From assembly GCA_036244855.1 (NCBI GenBank), contig BQKZ01001923.1, positions 40,877 to 70,876 of the forward strand: 30,000 bases of DNA. Direction: 5' to 3'. Positions 1-10,376 of this stretch are shown piece after piece. The DNA is from Temnopleurus reevesii. Lineage: Eukaryota > Echinodermata > Echinoidea > Temnopleuroida > Temnopleuridae. Position 1 is the stretch's first letter. Each line of letters opens with the position of its first letter. The notes under the pieces were generated by a model, which saw nothing but the letters and a program-made list of their open reading frames with translations, was not told the origin of the DNA and made no database searches. A program made the position numbers and the translations under genes.

Positions 1-1138
1 GGGGGGGGGTAAATTTACTTTTTAAATTAATGATGCTTCTTTGTCAGTACTCAAATAGAGAATCATTCAGCGGATTTTACTGATAAAAATTAAGGAGAGG
101 GGGACAGGCATTTTGCCCCCTCCCCACTGGATCCGCCTTTGAACTTGCGTGTACGTCCCCTTGTGCGTGTGGGTTCGGCGTTGATTCAGGTTGGGTTACA
201 AGGTCTTTGGGTATCGTCTAACCATGTGGCATCCTGCTACAAAAAACTGACATTTTCCACATCTGTTCTAATTGATAGCTATTCCATTCAGTCTTTGGAA
301 TACCTTTGTTAGGAACATGTACAGTACATGTACGTTGTATACATACAGTACAATGGAATGGAGTTTTATGTTTCTATGTATGACAGGGAATAAGTTTACA
401 TTTGATATTTGATTAGCAGATTATTAAAGACGTTGAGGAACATTTTCAACGCTATACTGTACATTTCTATTTAAAAAAGTTGCTGAAAAACACAATTTGT
501 GTAGTAATCATGCGAGAGGTAAAAATTCATCTAGCAAATTGCAGTGCGATTGATTCTAGGAAAATTATTCTCTGCATGAAAATCACACAATGAAAACATT
601 GTGTGCATAACATGTGTTTGCGAAGAAAAGCAACAACATTTGCAGATGTTTTCCTGCTTGGAGGCCTCCAGATAGAATTAGTATAGACTTTATACAGATT
701 TAACATACAGTACATCTATTGATGTAAATTATTTTACATATTTTGAACTTTTCTATTGCTACAGAGTTGTCAACACTCTGTGTTTTGAAGTTACATCGTG
801 TAAAAATGAAATAGCAGATTTTGTTTGTTCAAAGTGAAATCATTTCTATATAGAGGAAAAGCATAGACAAAACAAGTGAAAGAGCAAACATTAATCATTT
901 TTTATTATAAATACAAAATAAAGTCACCATATCATGAATAGATTTGCTAAGATTACTTTTAAGTTTCATTGTTTGAAAATGGCTCTTAGATGTAAAAAGG
1001 ATGCTTGACTTTGTATGTTATTCTTATGAAAATAGATTGAAAAGTGAAAGTGAAATTAAATGTGAAGTGTTTGCATTAATCTAAACTTTGGAGTTGAAAT
1101 ACATTGTGAAAAATACAATTTTTTTTTTGCAATCATCT
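1..1138. other. non-genic AT-rich DNA at window start
   Basis: No exon, RNA gene or clear mobile element can be supported here. The first nine bases are a G run and bases 98-127 are purine- then C-rich. Several tacatgtac-type short palindromes occur around 318-352. Positions 414-545 form one half of an old dispersed duplication listed separately. Short open frames here have no recognisable domain. Confidence 0.6.
414..545 (+). repeat. old duplicated segment, copy 1
   Basis: This segment resembles 4255-4385 over its whole length in the same orientation: both contain gacgttgagga/gacattgagga, then tacatttctat, then a run of A with aacaca, then atcatgc and tagcaaatt. Spacing is kept but there are many mismatches, so the duplication or dispersed-repeat relation is old. 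No coding potential is seen. Confidence 0.5.
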
Positions 1139-1287
1139 GGGCCCCGTAACATAACGGTTTGCGATAAATTGCTAATCTGATAGCGATTGATATCAATCGC
1201 AAGTCTATGGCAAATCATGTCATAAAGTTTACAATTGATCGCAAAATCAAATAGCGATTAATCGCAAACCTTTATGTTACGGGGCCC
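1139..1287. mobile_element. palindromic MITE, GGGCCCCGTAACATAA ends
   Basis: This is a 149-bp element with near-perfect terminal inverted repeats: GGGCCCCGTAACATAA at the left and the matching TTATGTTACGGGGCCC at the right. The inner part repeats gcgatt/aatcgc motifs in both orientations, so the whole element can fold into a hairpin. It has no coding capacity. No clean target duplication could be read from the flanks. The motif style (gcaattgatcgcaa) is shared with the element at 27414-27596. Confidence 0.8.
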
Positions 1288-1379
1288 TGGTCACAATACA
1301 TGTATATTATTGTAGTTGAAATGAAATGCAAACCACTGACTCTTTTGCCCTTCTCAGGTTTTGATAAATGCGAATAATC

Positions 1380-1449
1380 CCCTCCCCCCCCCAATATATT
1401 GTCTTCACCTCCCCCCCCCCCCCCCCCCCCAATATATTGTCTTCACCTC
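1380..1449 (+). repeat. poly-C tract with duplicated 21-bp unit
   Basis: A C homopolymer of about 20 bases lies between two copies of ccaatatattgtcttcacct, giving a two-copy tandem unit joined by a long C run. The length of the C run is likely polymorphic and also prone to sequencing error. The frames running through it on both strands are low-complexity artefacts. Confidence 0.8.
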
Positions 1450-1922
1450 TTCGGTGAATGAAATAGAGTGTAGTATCATGAAGATATCGCAAAAAAAAAG
1501 ATATGTTAAAAAAAAACGAGTTTTGGTTCTTAGGTATTACCTAAAATTTGTCGAAACTCTAGGTACAGTCTTACAAGTGAATTGATAAAAGGACACTTTC
1601 TTATAGAATTGGATGAAGAATTGTCTTCACTTTTTTATTCTTATTATCAAATCAAATAACCCATCAAGTGCCCAATGAAAAGAAACTATCACCGAAAGAG
1701 GGCGCATAATACGGTTCATTTCAAATTTTTCTGAAGAATCAGTTCATGGAAAATAATGTTCAGGTCTCGAAATGTTTGTAAGTTGAATGATAAATATCCC
1801 ATTTAATCCACACTTTTTAATCTTTTAAGTATTCCACTCTATTGACTTTAAGAGTGAGGAGGCACTGCTGAAAAAAAATCAGTTCATTTGACAATACATG
1901 TTGGCGACCCAAGTATAGGAAA

Positions 1923-2870
1923 TGAGGCTTACTTTCCCCCTGACCTGTATATTATTCATGCCACGCTTCATAATAATCAGGCTTGCCCCCCTTTCTAGCT
2001 ATCGAGCAATTGAATTTTCCTGTTCCCAGGACAGCTTGTTTCAACCATGGATCTAAACTTCCATGTTTCAACGCCAAAATATCATACTACATGTAGAACT
2101 GTATACATGTATACAAATTTAGCTATTAGTCTTGTAAACACTTCAGCATACAATGAAAAAAAATGTATCTATAGATATGAAGATATGTAAAGGTAATGAC
2201 TAACATTGTCGATTTAATCAAAATAAAGTTGATCTGTTTCACTTTCAGATGACATTGTTAAATTCATAAAGCTTACTTTCCCCCTGACCTGTATATTATT
2301 CATGCCACGCTTCACAATAATAATCAGGGTTGCCCCCCTTTCTGGCTAGCGAGCAATTGAATTTTCCTGTTCCCAAGACTGCATGTTCCAACACTAAAAT
2401 ATCATAATACTGTACATGTTCTGTATACATGTATACATAATACTGTAGCGTTTATTATTATAACACATCTGCATACAATTAAAAAAAGAAATGTGTATGA
2501 AGATATGTAAGGCATGGCTAACATTGTCGATTTAATCAAAATAAAGTTTAGCTGTTTCACTTTCAGATGACATTGTTAATTCATAAAGCTTACTTTCCCC
2601 CTGACCTGTATATTATTCATGCCATGCTTCATAATTATGATCAGGGTTGCCCCCCTTTCGAGCTATCGAGCAATTGAATTTTCCTGTTCCCAAGATAGTG
2701 TGTTCAAATGATAGAATATTATACCAGAACTGTATACATGTATACATACATAATTGTTATCAGTATATTGTAACACTTCTGCATATATAATAATTTAAAA
2801 AAATGCATCTGAAGATGAAGGGTATGTCTAACATTGTTGAGATTCAAAATAAAATTAAGCTATTTCAGCA
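1923..2870 (+). repeat. tandem repeat, three copies of about 320-340 bp
   Basis: Copies start near 1923, 2267 and 2583 with gcttactttccccctgacct, followed by tgtatattattcatgcca, a cccccctttc tract, gcaattgaattttcctgttc, a tacatgtatac stretch, and an ending like taacattgtcga...tttcactttcag. Copy 1 is longest, at about 343 bp. Copy 3 drifts after 2800, matching gatgaagggtatgtctaacattgt only loosely. Identity is highest over the first 110 bp of each unit. No reading frame is conserved between copies. Confidence 0.85.
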
Positions 2871-4254
2871 GTTGCTACCTTTTATAATTCTAAAGTGTTG
2901 CTTTGGTGTACATTGGTCCTGTATCTTTCAAGATGCAAGCAATTTAAAGGTAGAATACATCTTTTGCAGCCTAAAATTTGAGTTTCCAAGATTGTTGTGT
3001 TATGTTGAAGAGTACTAAATGTTAGAACGTATCACCAATCAATTAAGCACAAAGATTGGTCATGATAGGCGCATTTATAGTTATTCCAATAATCCTTCGT
3101 CTATTCTGGCCTCGAATTAATGGACTGTGCGTTCAAAATTCAAAACAGCCGATAACCTCTCGTTGACCAATAGCGCAAGAGTCTCTCTCAGTGCGTATTC
3201 CGCATGGTGTGGCAGTGTATTGAAGTGCGCACTGTATGTGCTCTTACAATGTATTGTGTGTGTGTGTGTGTGCTACCGTAATACGCTAGGAGTATCGCGA
3301 TACCGTTGGTGTCAAGACGAATTATGATAGAATAGATTTTTATTTGAATTAAATATTCTGGACTACATTCAACCAAAATACTTCAGAGAGGTTATTATTT
3401 TGGCATATCTGAGGTACGCAACAAGTTGCAAGCATAACCGTAATGTGTGCAAATATGTAGTTTTCTACCTCGATTAGTGACCGACTGGTTGCCTAAGTCT
3501 CTGCAGTAACATGCGGTGAGCGGACAAACTTTACACTGTGGAACGTGATTATTCGGAAATATTGCCTTGCGTAGTGAACATGTAGTGCAAATGATTAGAG
3601 GATTTGAGCATCAGTGCTCTTTCAAATCCCAAAGTACAACCATGCATTAATACGTCACGTGGGCATATGTGTGCAGCGATGGTTTTCATCCAGCGAATGT
3701 TGAAGGTCTCGGTTGTCTATTTTGGCGTATACATGCAATTTGGCTTTATTTGTCATATTTTTTTTAAAGATTTCGAATCATTGATTCCTTTATTTCACAG
3801 CTTGGACATGCGCAGTACCCTTATATAGTCATTAACGACTCTGAATCTGAATCAAAATTTTAATCACTTACATGTCTATAGTGCAAATGTTGCCTGAATC
3901 ATTATCCAGATTGTGATTCAAATCACTTTTGATTCGTAAGAACAAATCAACGGAAATGTGTGAGAGTTAAAAACTATCACTTCAGAATATTTTTTTAAAA
4001 CATGCCCGCAATGAAAAGAAAATAATGCAAACCCCAGTGCAAATTATGCTTGCAGTGAGTTAGTCTGAAGATTTAGTTACAAAAGCAATTTCTGATGTAT
4101 TATTCAAGGGATGTCATTTGCTTCGTACTCGAGTTAATGGCATCAGGAATATATGGTTGCGTTGAATAATTCATCGGTTAGATGCATGAGATTGTCAATA
4201 TGGAGGGAGACAAACTTCAACAGTGCAGGGAATTATTTTACTTATCATTTTTTA
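2871..4254. other. non-genic stretch with (TG)n and a CpG-richer patch
   Basis: No gene is supported. A (TG)9 microsatellite lies at 3255-3272. Positions 3050-3320 contain more CpG than the surroundings (gtgcgtattccgc, gaagtgcgc, tatcgcgatacc) and two CCAAT-box-like motifs, attggt near 3054 and gaccaat near 3166. This could be a small unmethylated regulatory region, but no transcript evidence is visible in the sequence. Confidence 0.4.
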
Positions 4255-4385
4255 TAGCAGTTTTTAGACATTGAGGAAACGTTTCCACCACTTTTACTCT
4301 ACATTTCTATATGAAAAGTTAAAACAAAACACATTTTTAATGGCAATCATGCTAAAATGCGTAGCAAATTTGACGCAATATTCAG
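4255..4385 (+). repeat. old duplicated segment, copy 2
   Basis: Partner of 414-545 in the same orientation, sharing attgaggaaacgttt-like, tacatttctat, aacaca, atcatgc and tagcaaatt blocks at the same spacing. Diverged. Confidence 0.5.
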
Positions 4386-4734
4386 TAAAAATATTCACCA
4401 ACAGTGTACAACCCCACTCTATTCAAGCTAAAAGCACAGAAAATCTCAGACAGAGAGATCTACATACATGTACGTAAGGTGTTCCTCATTACCGGATTAA
4501 TTGAACCTCCAGACAAAACACTAGATAAGAAAATGATGCTAGTAGGTACATGTAATTAAGGACAGGAGGGCATTTATCTTTAAAAATGTGGCGCATCATT
4601 ACTGCATCAATTTCGAGCAGACTGGATTCCTCCAGGGTCAGCATAAGGGCCTGTTCACAAATGGAGCTCCAAGGCCTAAGGTCTTTTCACCATTCTCTTT
4701 CTTCAGAGAGATCGAAAAGTATGAGAGGAGGAGA

Positions 4735-5670
4735 ATAAGGAAATAAAAGCAAGGGATTTCCAAACTCTCTTGTTTGCTTGTCATCTTTATGAAAACATAT
4801 ATTTATTCTTTTGCTTGTCGAAATCTTTTTATATAATCCCCTCCCCCTTAGCAAGAGCTCGTTCACATTGTGCTGCACTCAACCCAGGTGAGGTGAATTG
4901 GTATCTGGCAGGAATATTCATTCCTTGAAATGTTAATTGCACTGGTGTACAATGAGCTAATGCCAGGGTAATAATAATGCAAAGCGCCTGGAGCACTCCA
5001 CAGAATTATTTCATCTATTATTATTATCATTATCATTAAATTTTCATTATTATGATTTAATATTATCATTATCTACAGCTATTGTGAATGCTTGAATGGA
5101 AGTTATTTATTTTGCCCTAAATGTATGTCCCTTCCCCTCACAATGCTGCTCAGGTAGTCTGCAGGCACAGACCTTAGGCTACAAATATGCAGCGCATGAT
5201 ACATAGTCTGACAATCACAGACTACATCACCATAGGGGGACGCTTTGGGGATGCTAGCCCCCCTTCTTCAAGGTACTTTTTTAAACCTTTTTTTACCTTT
5301 TTTTAAAGCTTGTCAGCCATGTTCAGCACCCAGGGGGCGTCAAATTTGTATGAAAATCCTGGGTGTGCGCATGGTATAATTGGAAGCAGTATTTGACTAG
5401 TCTTTGACTCCAGACTCTATACTATTCACTTTTGAACAGGAAGTAGAGAGTCTGTGCTTGCACTCTAGTGCTGATGTTGTTGGAGATTTCCTCTCTATGT
5501 GAACGTACTTCCAGGAGCTGATGGCACAGGGATGCCACAGGGACAGTAATTAGTCTGATTGCAAGTGTACATGTTGCCAATCGTCTTAATGTTCCTTTAG
5601 CACGTCTCTTCGTCCCTTGGCTAACAAATCTACACAATGTTTGTTATTGCACAGTGGCTAAGGGAATTGG
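4735..5670 (+). repeat. about 1-kb duplicated block, copy A
   Basis: This block is repeated at 5729-6737 in the same order: an aaggaaataaaagcaaggga start, a SINE fragment, a stretch around the agactacatcac motif, the agagtctgtgct motif, and then acttccaggagctgatgg...gattgcaagtgtacatgttg. Copy A alone carries about 150 bp at 5225-5375 with repeated accttttttt runs. Copy B alone carries the MITE at 6314-6536. A single N at 5727 lies between the copies. Confidence 0.8.
4842..5040 (+). mobile_element. SINE fragment (body and ATT tail)
   Basis: Contains the family signature tgctgcactcaacccaggtg followed by aggtgaattgg, tctggcaggaatattcattcc and gccagggtaataataatgc, ending in ATT/ATC-rich tail sequence. 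It lacks the tRNA-like head seen in the full copy at 27815-28105. Orientation is +, opposite to the full copy. Confidence 0.75.
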
Positions 5671-5830
5671 AACATTGGGCTTTTAATAGCTCCATGTTTT
5701 CTCATGAGCGATCGTGAGAGGCTGTTTNTAAGGAAATAAAAGCAAGGGATTTCCAAACTCTCTTGTTTGCTTGTCATCTTTATGAAAACATATATATTTA
5801 TGCTTTTGCTGGTTGAAATCTTTTGAACCG

Positions 5831-6035
5831 ATTTCCCCCCGTCAGCAAGAAACTCATCTGCATTGTGCTGCACTCAACCCAGGTGAGGTGAATGGGTACT
5901 TTGCAGGAATATTTATTCCTTGAAATGCCAATTGCACTGGTGTACGATGAGCTAATGCCAGGGTAATGATAATAATAAGAAGAGCCTTGAGCACTCCGCA
6001 GAGTGGATATTTGCACTATAAATTTAATATTTTTA
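5831..6035 (+). mobile_element. SINE fragment in copy B
   Basis: Same SINE body as 4842-5040: cattgtgctgcactcaaccc, aggtgaggtgaatgggtact, ggaatatttattccttgaaa, gccagggtaatgataataat. The head is missing. It lies at the equivalent position in the duplicated block, so it predates the block duplication. Confidence 0.75.
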
Positions 6036-6313
6036 TTGTAATTATTATCATTCTTTCAAGTAATTGTCAAAGCTTGATTGGAAGTTGTTAACTTTGTTGT
6101 CGACCTTTGTACCTTCTGCTCACAGTGCCGAGGCACAGACCATTTTTTGTTGTGTGCATACACATAAGCAGTGCAAGATAGAGAGTCTGCAATCACAGAC
6201 TACATCACAGACTTCATTATGATTGGAAGCCGTCTTTGACAAGTCTTAGACTACAGACTCTGTACTATGTACTTGAGAACTGGAAGCCGAGAGTCTGTGC
6301 TCTCAGGCTAGCT

Positions 6314-6536
6314 CTGTGAGCAGAAGGGACAAAGGCCTGGGACAAAGTAAACAAACTTCATTGAAGCATTTACAATAGCTTCATAATCACAAAAAATCCC
6401 ACATGTGCGACACTTGTTCAATATTTTTCAGCAGAATAAGGATAGATTGGTTCGTTTCCATCTAGCAATGTTAATGCTTGAATTGTTTTGTTTTCTTTTT
6501 TACTTTGTGTCGAACCTTTGTCCCTTCTGCTCACAG
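6314..6536. mobile_element. MITE with CTGTGAGCAGAAGG termini
   Basis: A 223-bp element bounded by inverted repeats: CTGTGAGCAGAAGGGACAAA at the left and the complementary tttgtcccttctgctcacag at the right. It has no coding capacity. It is inserted in block copy B only. The same family is seen at 21048-21843 and 27625-28143, and fragments of the right end occur near 5127-5145 and 6106-6126. Confidence 0.8.
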
Positions 6537-6737
6537 TGAGCGAGGTTGATAGGGTTTCCCCTCATAACTCATATGTGAACATACTTCCAGGAGCTGATGG
6601 GACATTGCCACAGGGACAGTCATTAGTCTGATTGCAAGTGTACATGTTGCCAATCTTCTTAATGTCCCTTTAGCATGCCTCTTGGTTCAGCAATCTATAC
6701 ATTGTTTGTTATTGCACAGTGTCTAAAGGGAATTGTG

Positions 6738-6976
6738 GCGTTAATTTCCTTCAGCAAGAAATTCATCCACATTGTGCTGCACTCAACCTAGGTGAGGTGA
6801 ATGGGTACCTGGTAGGATTATTTATTCCTTGAAACGCCAAGTGCGCTAATGAAGTGGCTGCCGGGCTAAAGCCAGGGTAATAATGCTGCAATTGTAGAGC
6901 GCTTAGAGAATTCTTCATAGAGAGTTGATAAGCGCTATATAAAAGTCCTTCATTATTATTATTATTATTATTATTG
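6738..6976 (+). mobile_element. SINE copy lacking the tRNA-like head
   Basis: Begins gcgttaatttccttcagcaa, continues with the signature tgctgcactcaacc, aggtgaggtgaatgggtacc, gccgggctaaagccagggta, gtagagcgcttagagaattc and agttgataagcgctatataa, and ends in (ATT)n at about 6952-6975. Only the tRNA-like head is missing compared with 27815-28105. It carries a short internal change, ttcatagagagttgataagc. Confidence 0.85.
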
Positions 6977-7077
6977 GAACAGCTTTTAATAGCTCCATGT
7001 TTTCTCATGAGCGATCGTGAGAGGCTGTTCGGTTTACGATGTACTTTCTTTGATGCACACATCATATTTTTAATACA
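6977..7077 (+). repeat. locally repeated block beginning gcttttaatagctccatg, copy 2 of 4
   Basis: The string gcttttaatagctccatg, followed by the palindromic tgagcgatcgtgagaggctg, occurs four times: about 5678-5726, 6983-7077, 7148-7200 and 8831-8880. The copies at 6983-7077 and 8831-8925 look identical. Two of the copies end or begin exactly at an N (7078, 8830) and one ends just before the N at 5727. Confidence 0.8.
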
Positions 7078-7078
7078 N

Positions 7079-7143
7079 TCTTCATAAAGAGTTGATAAGC
7101 GCTATATAAAAGTCCTTCATTATTATTATTATTATTATTATTC
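7079..7143 (+). mobile_element. SINE 3' tail fragment
   Basis: Only the last segment of the SINE, ttcataaagagttgataagc followed by gctatataaaagtccttc and (ATT)n. It begins directly after the N at 7078 and repeats the sequence at 6913-6976. Confidence 0.75.
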
Positions 7144-7640
7144 ATTGGGCTTTTAATAGCTCCATGTTTTCTCATGAGCGATCGTGAGAGGCTGTTTGGG
7201 TTGCGATACATGTACATGTACTTTCTTTCATGTACATTTCATTTCATTTAATGCAGACCTTCCAAGCCTTTCATGATATATAGTTCAAGAAATATTTGCT
7301 TGTATTTTTCTAGATATACTGATAGCGCAGTACTGCGAGAACCATTATTCAATTATATTATTACATGTTCTTTCAATTGTTGCCTTGTATTTTATCATGT
7401 TCTAATGAACATATTTCTTTCTTTGCAGGTTTCTTTCTTTTTCCCATTAGATTAATGTATTTTTTTATTTTACAGTAGTTAGATTTCTTTTTAAGAATTG
7501 GTGTGGGGAAGATAATTTTCATTTTTTATTCACTTGGTTTTATGAACTGGCATTCCAAACTTGGGACTGTTGCTTGACACCATTTGTAATAGTCACAATC
7601 ACCTTACAAAAACTTCTAGAGAATTGTGTCTCTCGTGCTT
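7143..7640 (+). repeat. duplicated block, copy 1 (partner 8831-9330)
   Basis: Shares with 8831-9330 the order gcttttaatagctccatg, atgcagacctt.caagcct, gttcaagaaatatttgcttg, gatagc.cagtactgc, ttctctgcaggtttcttt-like sequence, and gagatttctttttaagaatt. Divergence rises from the left end to the right end, where the copies become hard to align. There is no coding potential in either copy. Confidence 0.7.
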
Positions 7641-8149
7641 CAAATCACCATGCATTGTTACCAACTGCTCCAGAAGCATGCATTAGGTGTAGGTTTAAAG
7701 CGAATATCGAGTACTTGCAAAGAACTTCAATTTGGAAAAATGAATGATTAAAATAATCTTATGTTACAAACAAAGCACAACGTGACTTGTGTAGACAAGG
7801 GAAAACTAATATGATAACCTCAAACCGGTTAAAAGCGAAATTATATCATTCTCCACGTGCTCTGTCCACTGCAGAAAACACAGGAAGCAGCGCGTGGGAC
7901 TGGTATAAAATCTGTCGGCCCGACATGGCCCAATTTTGACCCTTTATTTGCACATTTCTCTGCCATTATACATTTTCTTGCAAAACACTTTGGCACATAT
8001 TATTTATTCATAGTTTTGAACATTCTTCTCACATTTTGTGCGATTCTGTGAACATTTATTTTATTTTTTAACAACTACCAGAATAGTATCTTTAATTCGT
8101 ATTCAAACCTGCGTCTCGTTCCTGATCCTTAAAATTGCAAACTGAAGGG
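7641..8149. other. non-genic interval
   Basis: No exon, repeat partner within the window or RNA gene was recognised. Positions 7850-7930 are slightly richer in GC (cacgtgctctgtccactgc), without a supportable feature. Confidence 0.5.
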
Positions 8150-8312
8150 TTGTGTTTGATAAAGCCGTTCGAAGATATGTGCATGACTCAACGAGCGACT
8201 GATGACCCTTTTTCAGGTGCAATTGAGTGCCAGGGGTTATCATTAAGCGAGGAAAAGGGTCACAGGTCGTGAGTAGAGTCGTGCGTAGAACTACGAACAG
8301 CTTTATGAAACA
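8150..8312. mobile_element. palindromic MITE with ...ataaagc-gttcg ends
   Basis: Left sequence ttgtgtttgataaagccgtt and right sequence gaacagctttatgaaacaa are inverted partners. The pairing continues inward through tgatgacccttttt...aaaagggtcac, so most of the roughly 160 bp folds back. The same design recurs at 29321-29503 and, more decayed, at 14339-14509. It has no coding capacity. Confidence 0.75.
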
Positions 8313-8829
8313 ACTCTTATATTTCCTTTTATAAGACTTATTTTCAAACACAGAAGTGCGTTTGGTTACTTCATAAACACGGTATGCCCCCCCCCCCCCC
8401 TCTTGGGAAACCAACCTTTTTGTTCTGAATTCAACGAATCCAAATCCTTGACCATCCCGATTATCATTTGACATTTTGGACCCAACCCATTGTTTGAAGT
8501 GCGTTGATTAATGATGTGGAACTATATCCATATACAGGGTGAGTCAAAAAAAAAATGTCCTCCAACTTTGAAGCTGTCCTGTTCGGAATCTAAAATTATT
8601 ATCCTGAATTTGATGGTATGTCCTAAAGAGTACTTTCCAAAGAACATTTTGGTACCATTTTTATGTATATTATTGCATGCATGACTGAACAAGAGACGAT
8701 TGTTCTTGAGGAACAAAATATCACTTGCGCCAAGTGGCTGGGTGAAGACAAAAATTAGCCTTTGGTCGTGCGGCAGTTGGACAGATAATGGCAAGCTCAA
8801 ACAAGCATTTTGCAATTGCACACACGATC
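8313..8829. other. non-genic interval with poly-C tract
   Basis: Contains a C run of about 15 bases at 8386-8400. On the minus strand just upstream of this run (8474-8400) a short frame reads GQGFGFVEF, which resembles an RRM RNP-1 motif but has no supporting domain around it. A transposon-end-like string, acagggtgagtcaaaaaaa, occurs near 8534, without a recognised partner. Confidence 0.4.
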
Positions 8830-8830
8830 N

Positions 8831-9330
8831 GCTTTTAATAGCTCCATGTTTTCTCATGAGCGATCGTGAGAGGCTGTTCGGTTTACGATGTACTTTCTTT
8901 GATGCACACATCATATTTTTAATACAATATATCTAAATAATGCAGACCTTGCAAGCCTTTCATGATTTGGAGTTCAAGAAATATTTGCTTGTATTTTTCT
9001 TGATACTGATAGCACAGTACTGCAACATCCATTATTCAATTATATTATTAATTTCAATTGTTGTATTGTAATTAATCATATTGTTATGAGAATGTTTTTT
9101 TCTCTGCAGGTTTCTTTTTGTTTCCTTTTTCTCAGATAAATGTATTTTTGATTATACAGTAGTGAGATTTCTTTTTAAGAATGGTATGGGGAAGATATAC
9201 ATGTATTGTTTAGGTGCATTTTTCATTCAGATCAGTGGTTTTATGAACGGGGTGTTAACTACAGTAGGGGCCTTTGCATGAAACTTTGAAAGCACAATCA
9301 AAACCAAGCGACAATCATTGAGAATTATGC
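8831..9330 (+). repeat. duplicated block, copy 2 (partner 7143-7640)
   Basis: Begins right after the N at 8830 with gcttttaatagctccatg and follows the same order of blocks as 7143-7640. Its first 95 bp are identical to 6983-7077, so it matches two upstream blocks in different parts. Confidence 0.7.
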
Positions 9331-9397
9331 CATTGTTATTACCAGTAACCATACAGAGATCCCAACCGTATATAGAATGTGCATGAGGTGTATTTTC

Positions 9398-9520
9398 AGG
9401 GCTTTCATCACAAGTGAATGGCTGAGGGTATTGTTATTTTTATCATGTTTTCTTTCGCTTTTATTCAGCTGTTTCATTATTCACATTTAAATTTTGCCTC
9501 GTGCATATTCTGGAATGGTT
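9398..9520 (+). repeat. dispersed repeat, partner at 22374-22500
   Basis: The shared order is gctttcatc.caag.gaatggctgag, a tcaagttttct/tcatgttttct block, cttttattcagctgtttc, and a cctcgtgcat/cctcatgtat block. The copies lie 13 kb apart in the same orientation. They are of moderate identity and non-coding. Confidence 0.65.
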
Positions 9521-9970
9521 AGCATCTTTTGAAATGCTTTTGAAAATATTTTGAAATGCTGGTTCATAAAACCACTGATTTAGTAGATTACAGTAGTTAG
9601 TAATTTGAATTTTTCATTTCAAATATACTCTATTTTTTATATTTAAGTTTTTCATACTTTTTGAAGAGTACATTAATGTAGTTCATGATGATCACTTTTC
9701 GATTGATCTTGTCGTTCAGCAACTCCACAATAAACATGTTAAATCCTAATTGTGAGAGACTCCTTGATAACACCAATAAATTAAATCTGACAATATATCT
9801 ACAACATTTGGATAGAGGTACATGTAATCTCTTGCATGCACAGTGATCCAAAAGAAATTTCATACTTTGTTTAAAGTCCACTTGTCATTCACATAATGGA
9901 CCTAACATGTTTTGTGGAATTGCCCTTTTATTGATCATATTAGGGAATTTATTTCTCTATAAAATTCATA

Positions 9971-10117
9971 GGCCCATATTCTGATAGTGAGGTTTAGCTT
10001 TACCCAGGTCTAAGCCATTGTCATTTAGACTATTGGTTTAATTTTTGAATATCGCGGATCTAAATATCAATGGCTTGATCCCGGGTTAATTCATACCCCG
10101 CTCTTTGAATACGGGCC
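9971..10117. mobile_element. palindromic MITE, GGCCC-TATTC ends
   Basis: Left end ggcccatattctgatag and right end tttgaatacgggcc are inverted partners, with further internal pairing (ctaagccattg / caatggcttgatc, taccc / gggta). At 147 bp it is too small to code. It lies about 105 bp upstream of the first visible WAVE exon, so it is inside the intron that precedes that exon. Confidence 0.75.
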
Positions 10118-10222
10118 GTGATGTTCATTCTTAATTATTTGGTTCTTGAGCTNATCAATTTTACAATTTGTTTTCTTTCTTTCTTCTTCATTCCATCCCA
10201 TCCCTTCCCTTTTGGCTTTCAG

Positions 10223-10376
10223 TATCCCTCCAAGATATTCACATGCGCAAGGCGTTCAAGAGTTCGTTGGCCCTCGAGACGGAGGTCGTTTCCTCCCCGA
10301 CGATGCCCTCGGCGATGAGGGAGACGTACATGAGATGCGAGAAGCCGCCAAAGTTATCACTTCTCAACCAGTTCAG
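10223..10376 (+). CDS. WASF: WASF exon A: meander region with regulatory tyrosine
   Basis: The acceptor is ggctttcag and the donor is gtagag. The exon starts with two bases (ta) that finish a codon, probably CTA for Leu as in vertebrate WAVEs, then encodes SLQDIHMRKAFKSS, and after about 15 variable residues METYMRC-like sequence (residues read RETYMRCEKPPKLSLLNQF), ending with two bases of an Arg codon. In human WAVE1 the matching segment is SLQDITMRKAF and ETYDVC, whose tyrosine is Tyr125. From what is known of the WAVE complex, this segment runs along Sra1/CYFIP and helps hold the VCA tail inactive. The exon has 154 nt. A homologous exon with the same phases lies at 13071-13218. An N at 10153 sits 70 bp upstream. 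Confidence 0.93.

Larger units (their letters stand above)
5729..6737 (+). repeat. about 1-kb duplicated block, copy B
   Basis: Second copy of 4735-5670, beginning immediately after the N at 5727 with taaggaaataaaagcaaggg. It contains its own SINE fragment (5831-6035) and an additional MITE (6314-6536) absent from copy A. Its distal part (about 6580-6737) matches 5500-5665 closely. Confidence 0.8.

Noticed and set aside
6763..7065. Recurring peptide SALQLQHYYPGFSPAATSL, also at 27795-28007
   Set aside because: It recurs because both places hold the same SINE; it is not a conserved protein.
8530..8560. Transposon-end-like string acagggtgagtcaaaaaaa
   Set aside because: No matching inverted end or transposase was found in the neighbourhood.
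1..10222. Search for the 5' WAVE homology-domain exons
   Set aside because: No segment resembling the N-terminal WAVE helices (for example the NELECVTN or SSLSK-type motifs) with splice borders could be found; they probably lie upstream of the window.
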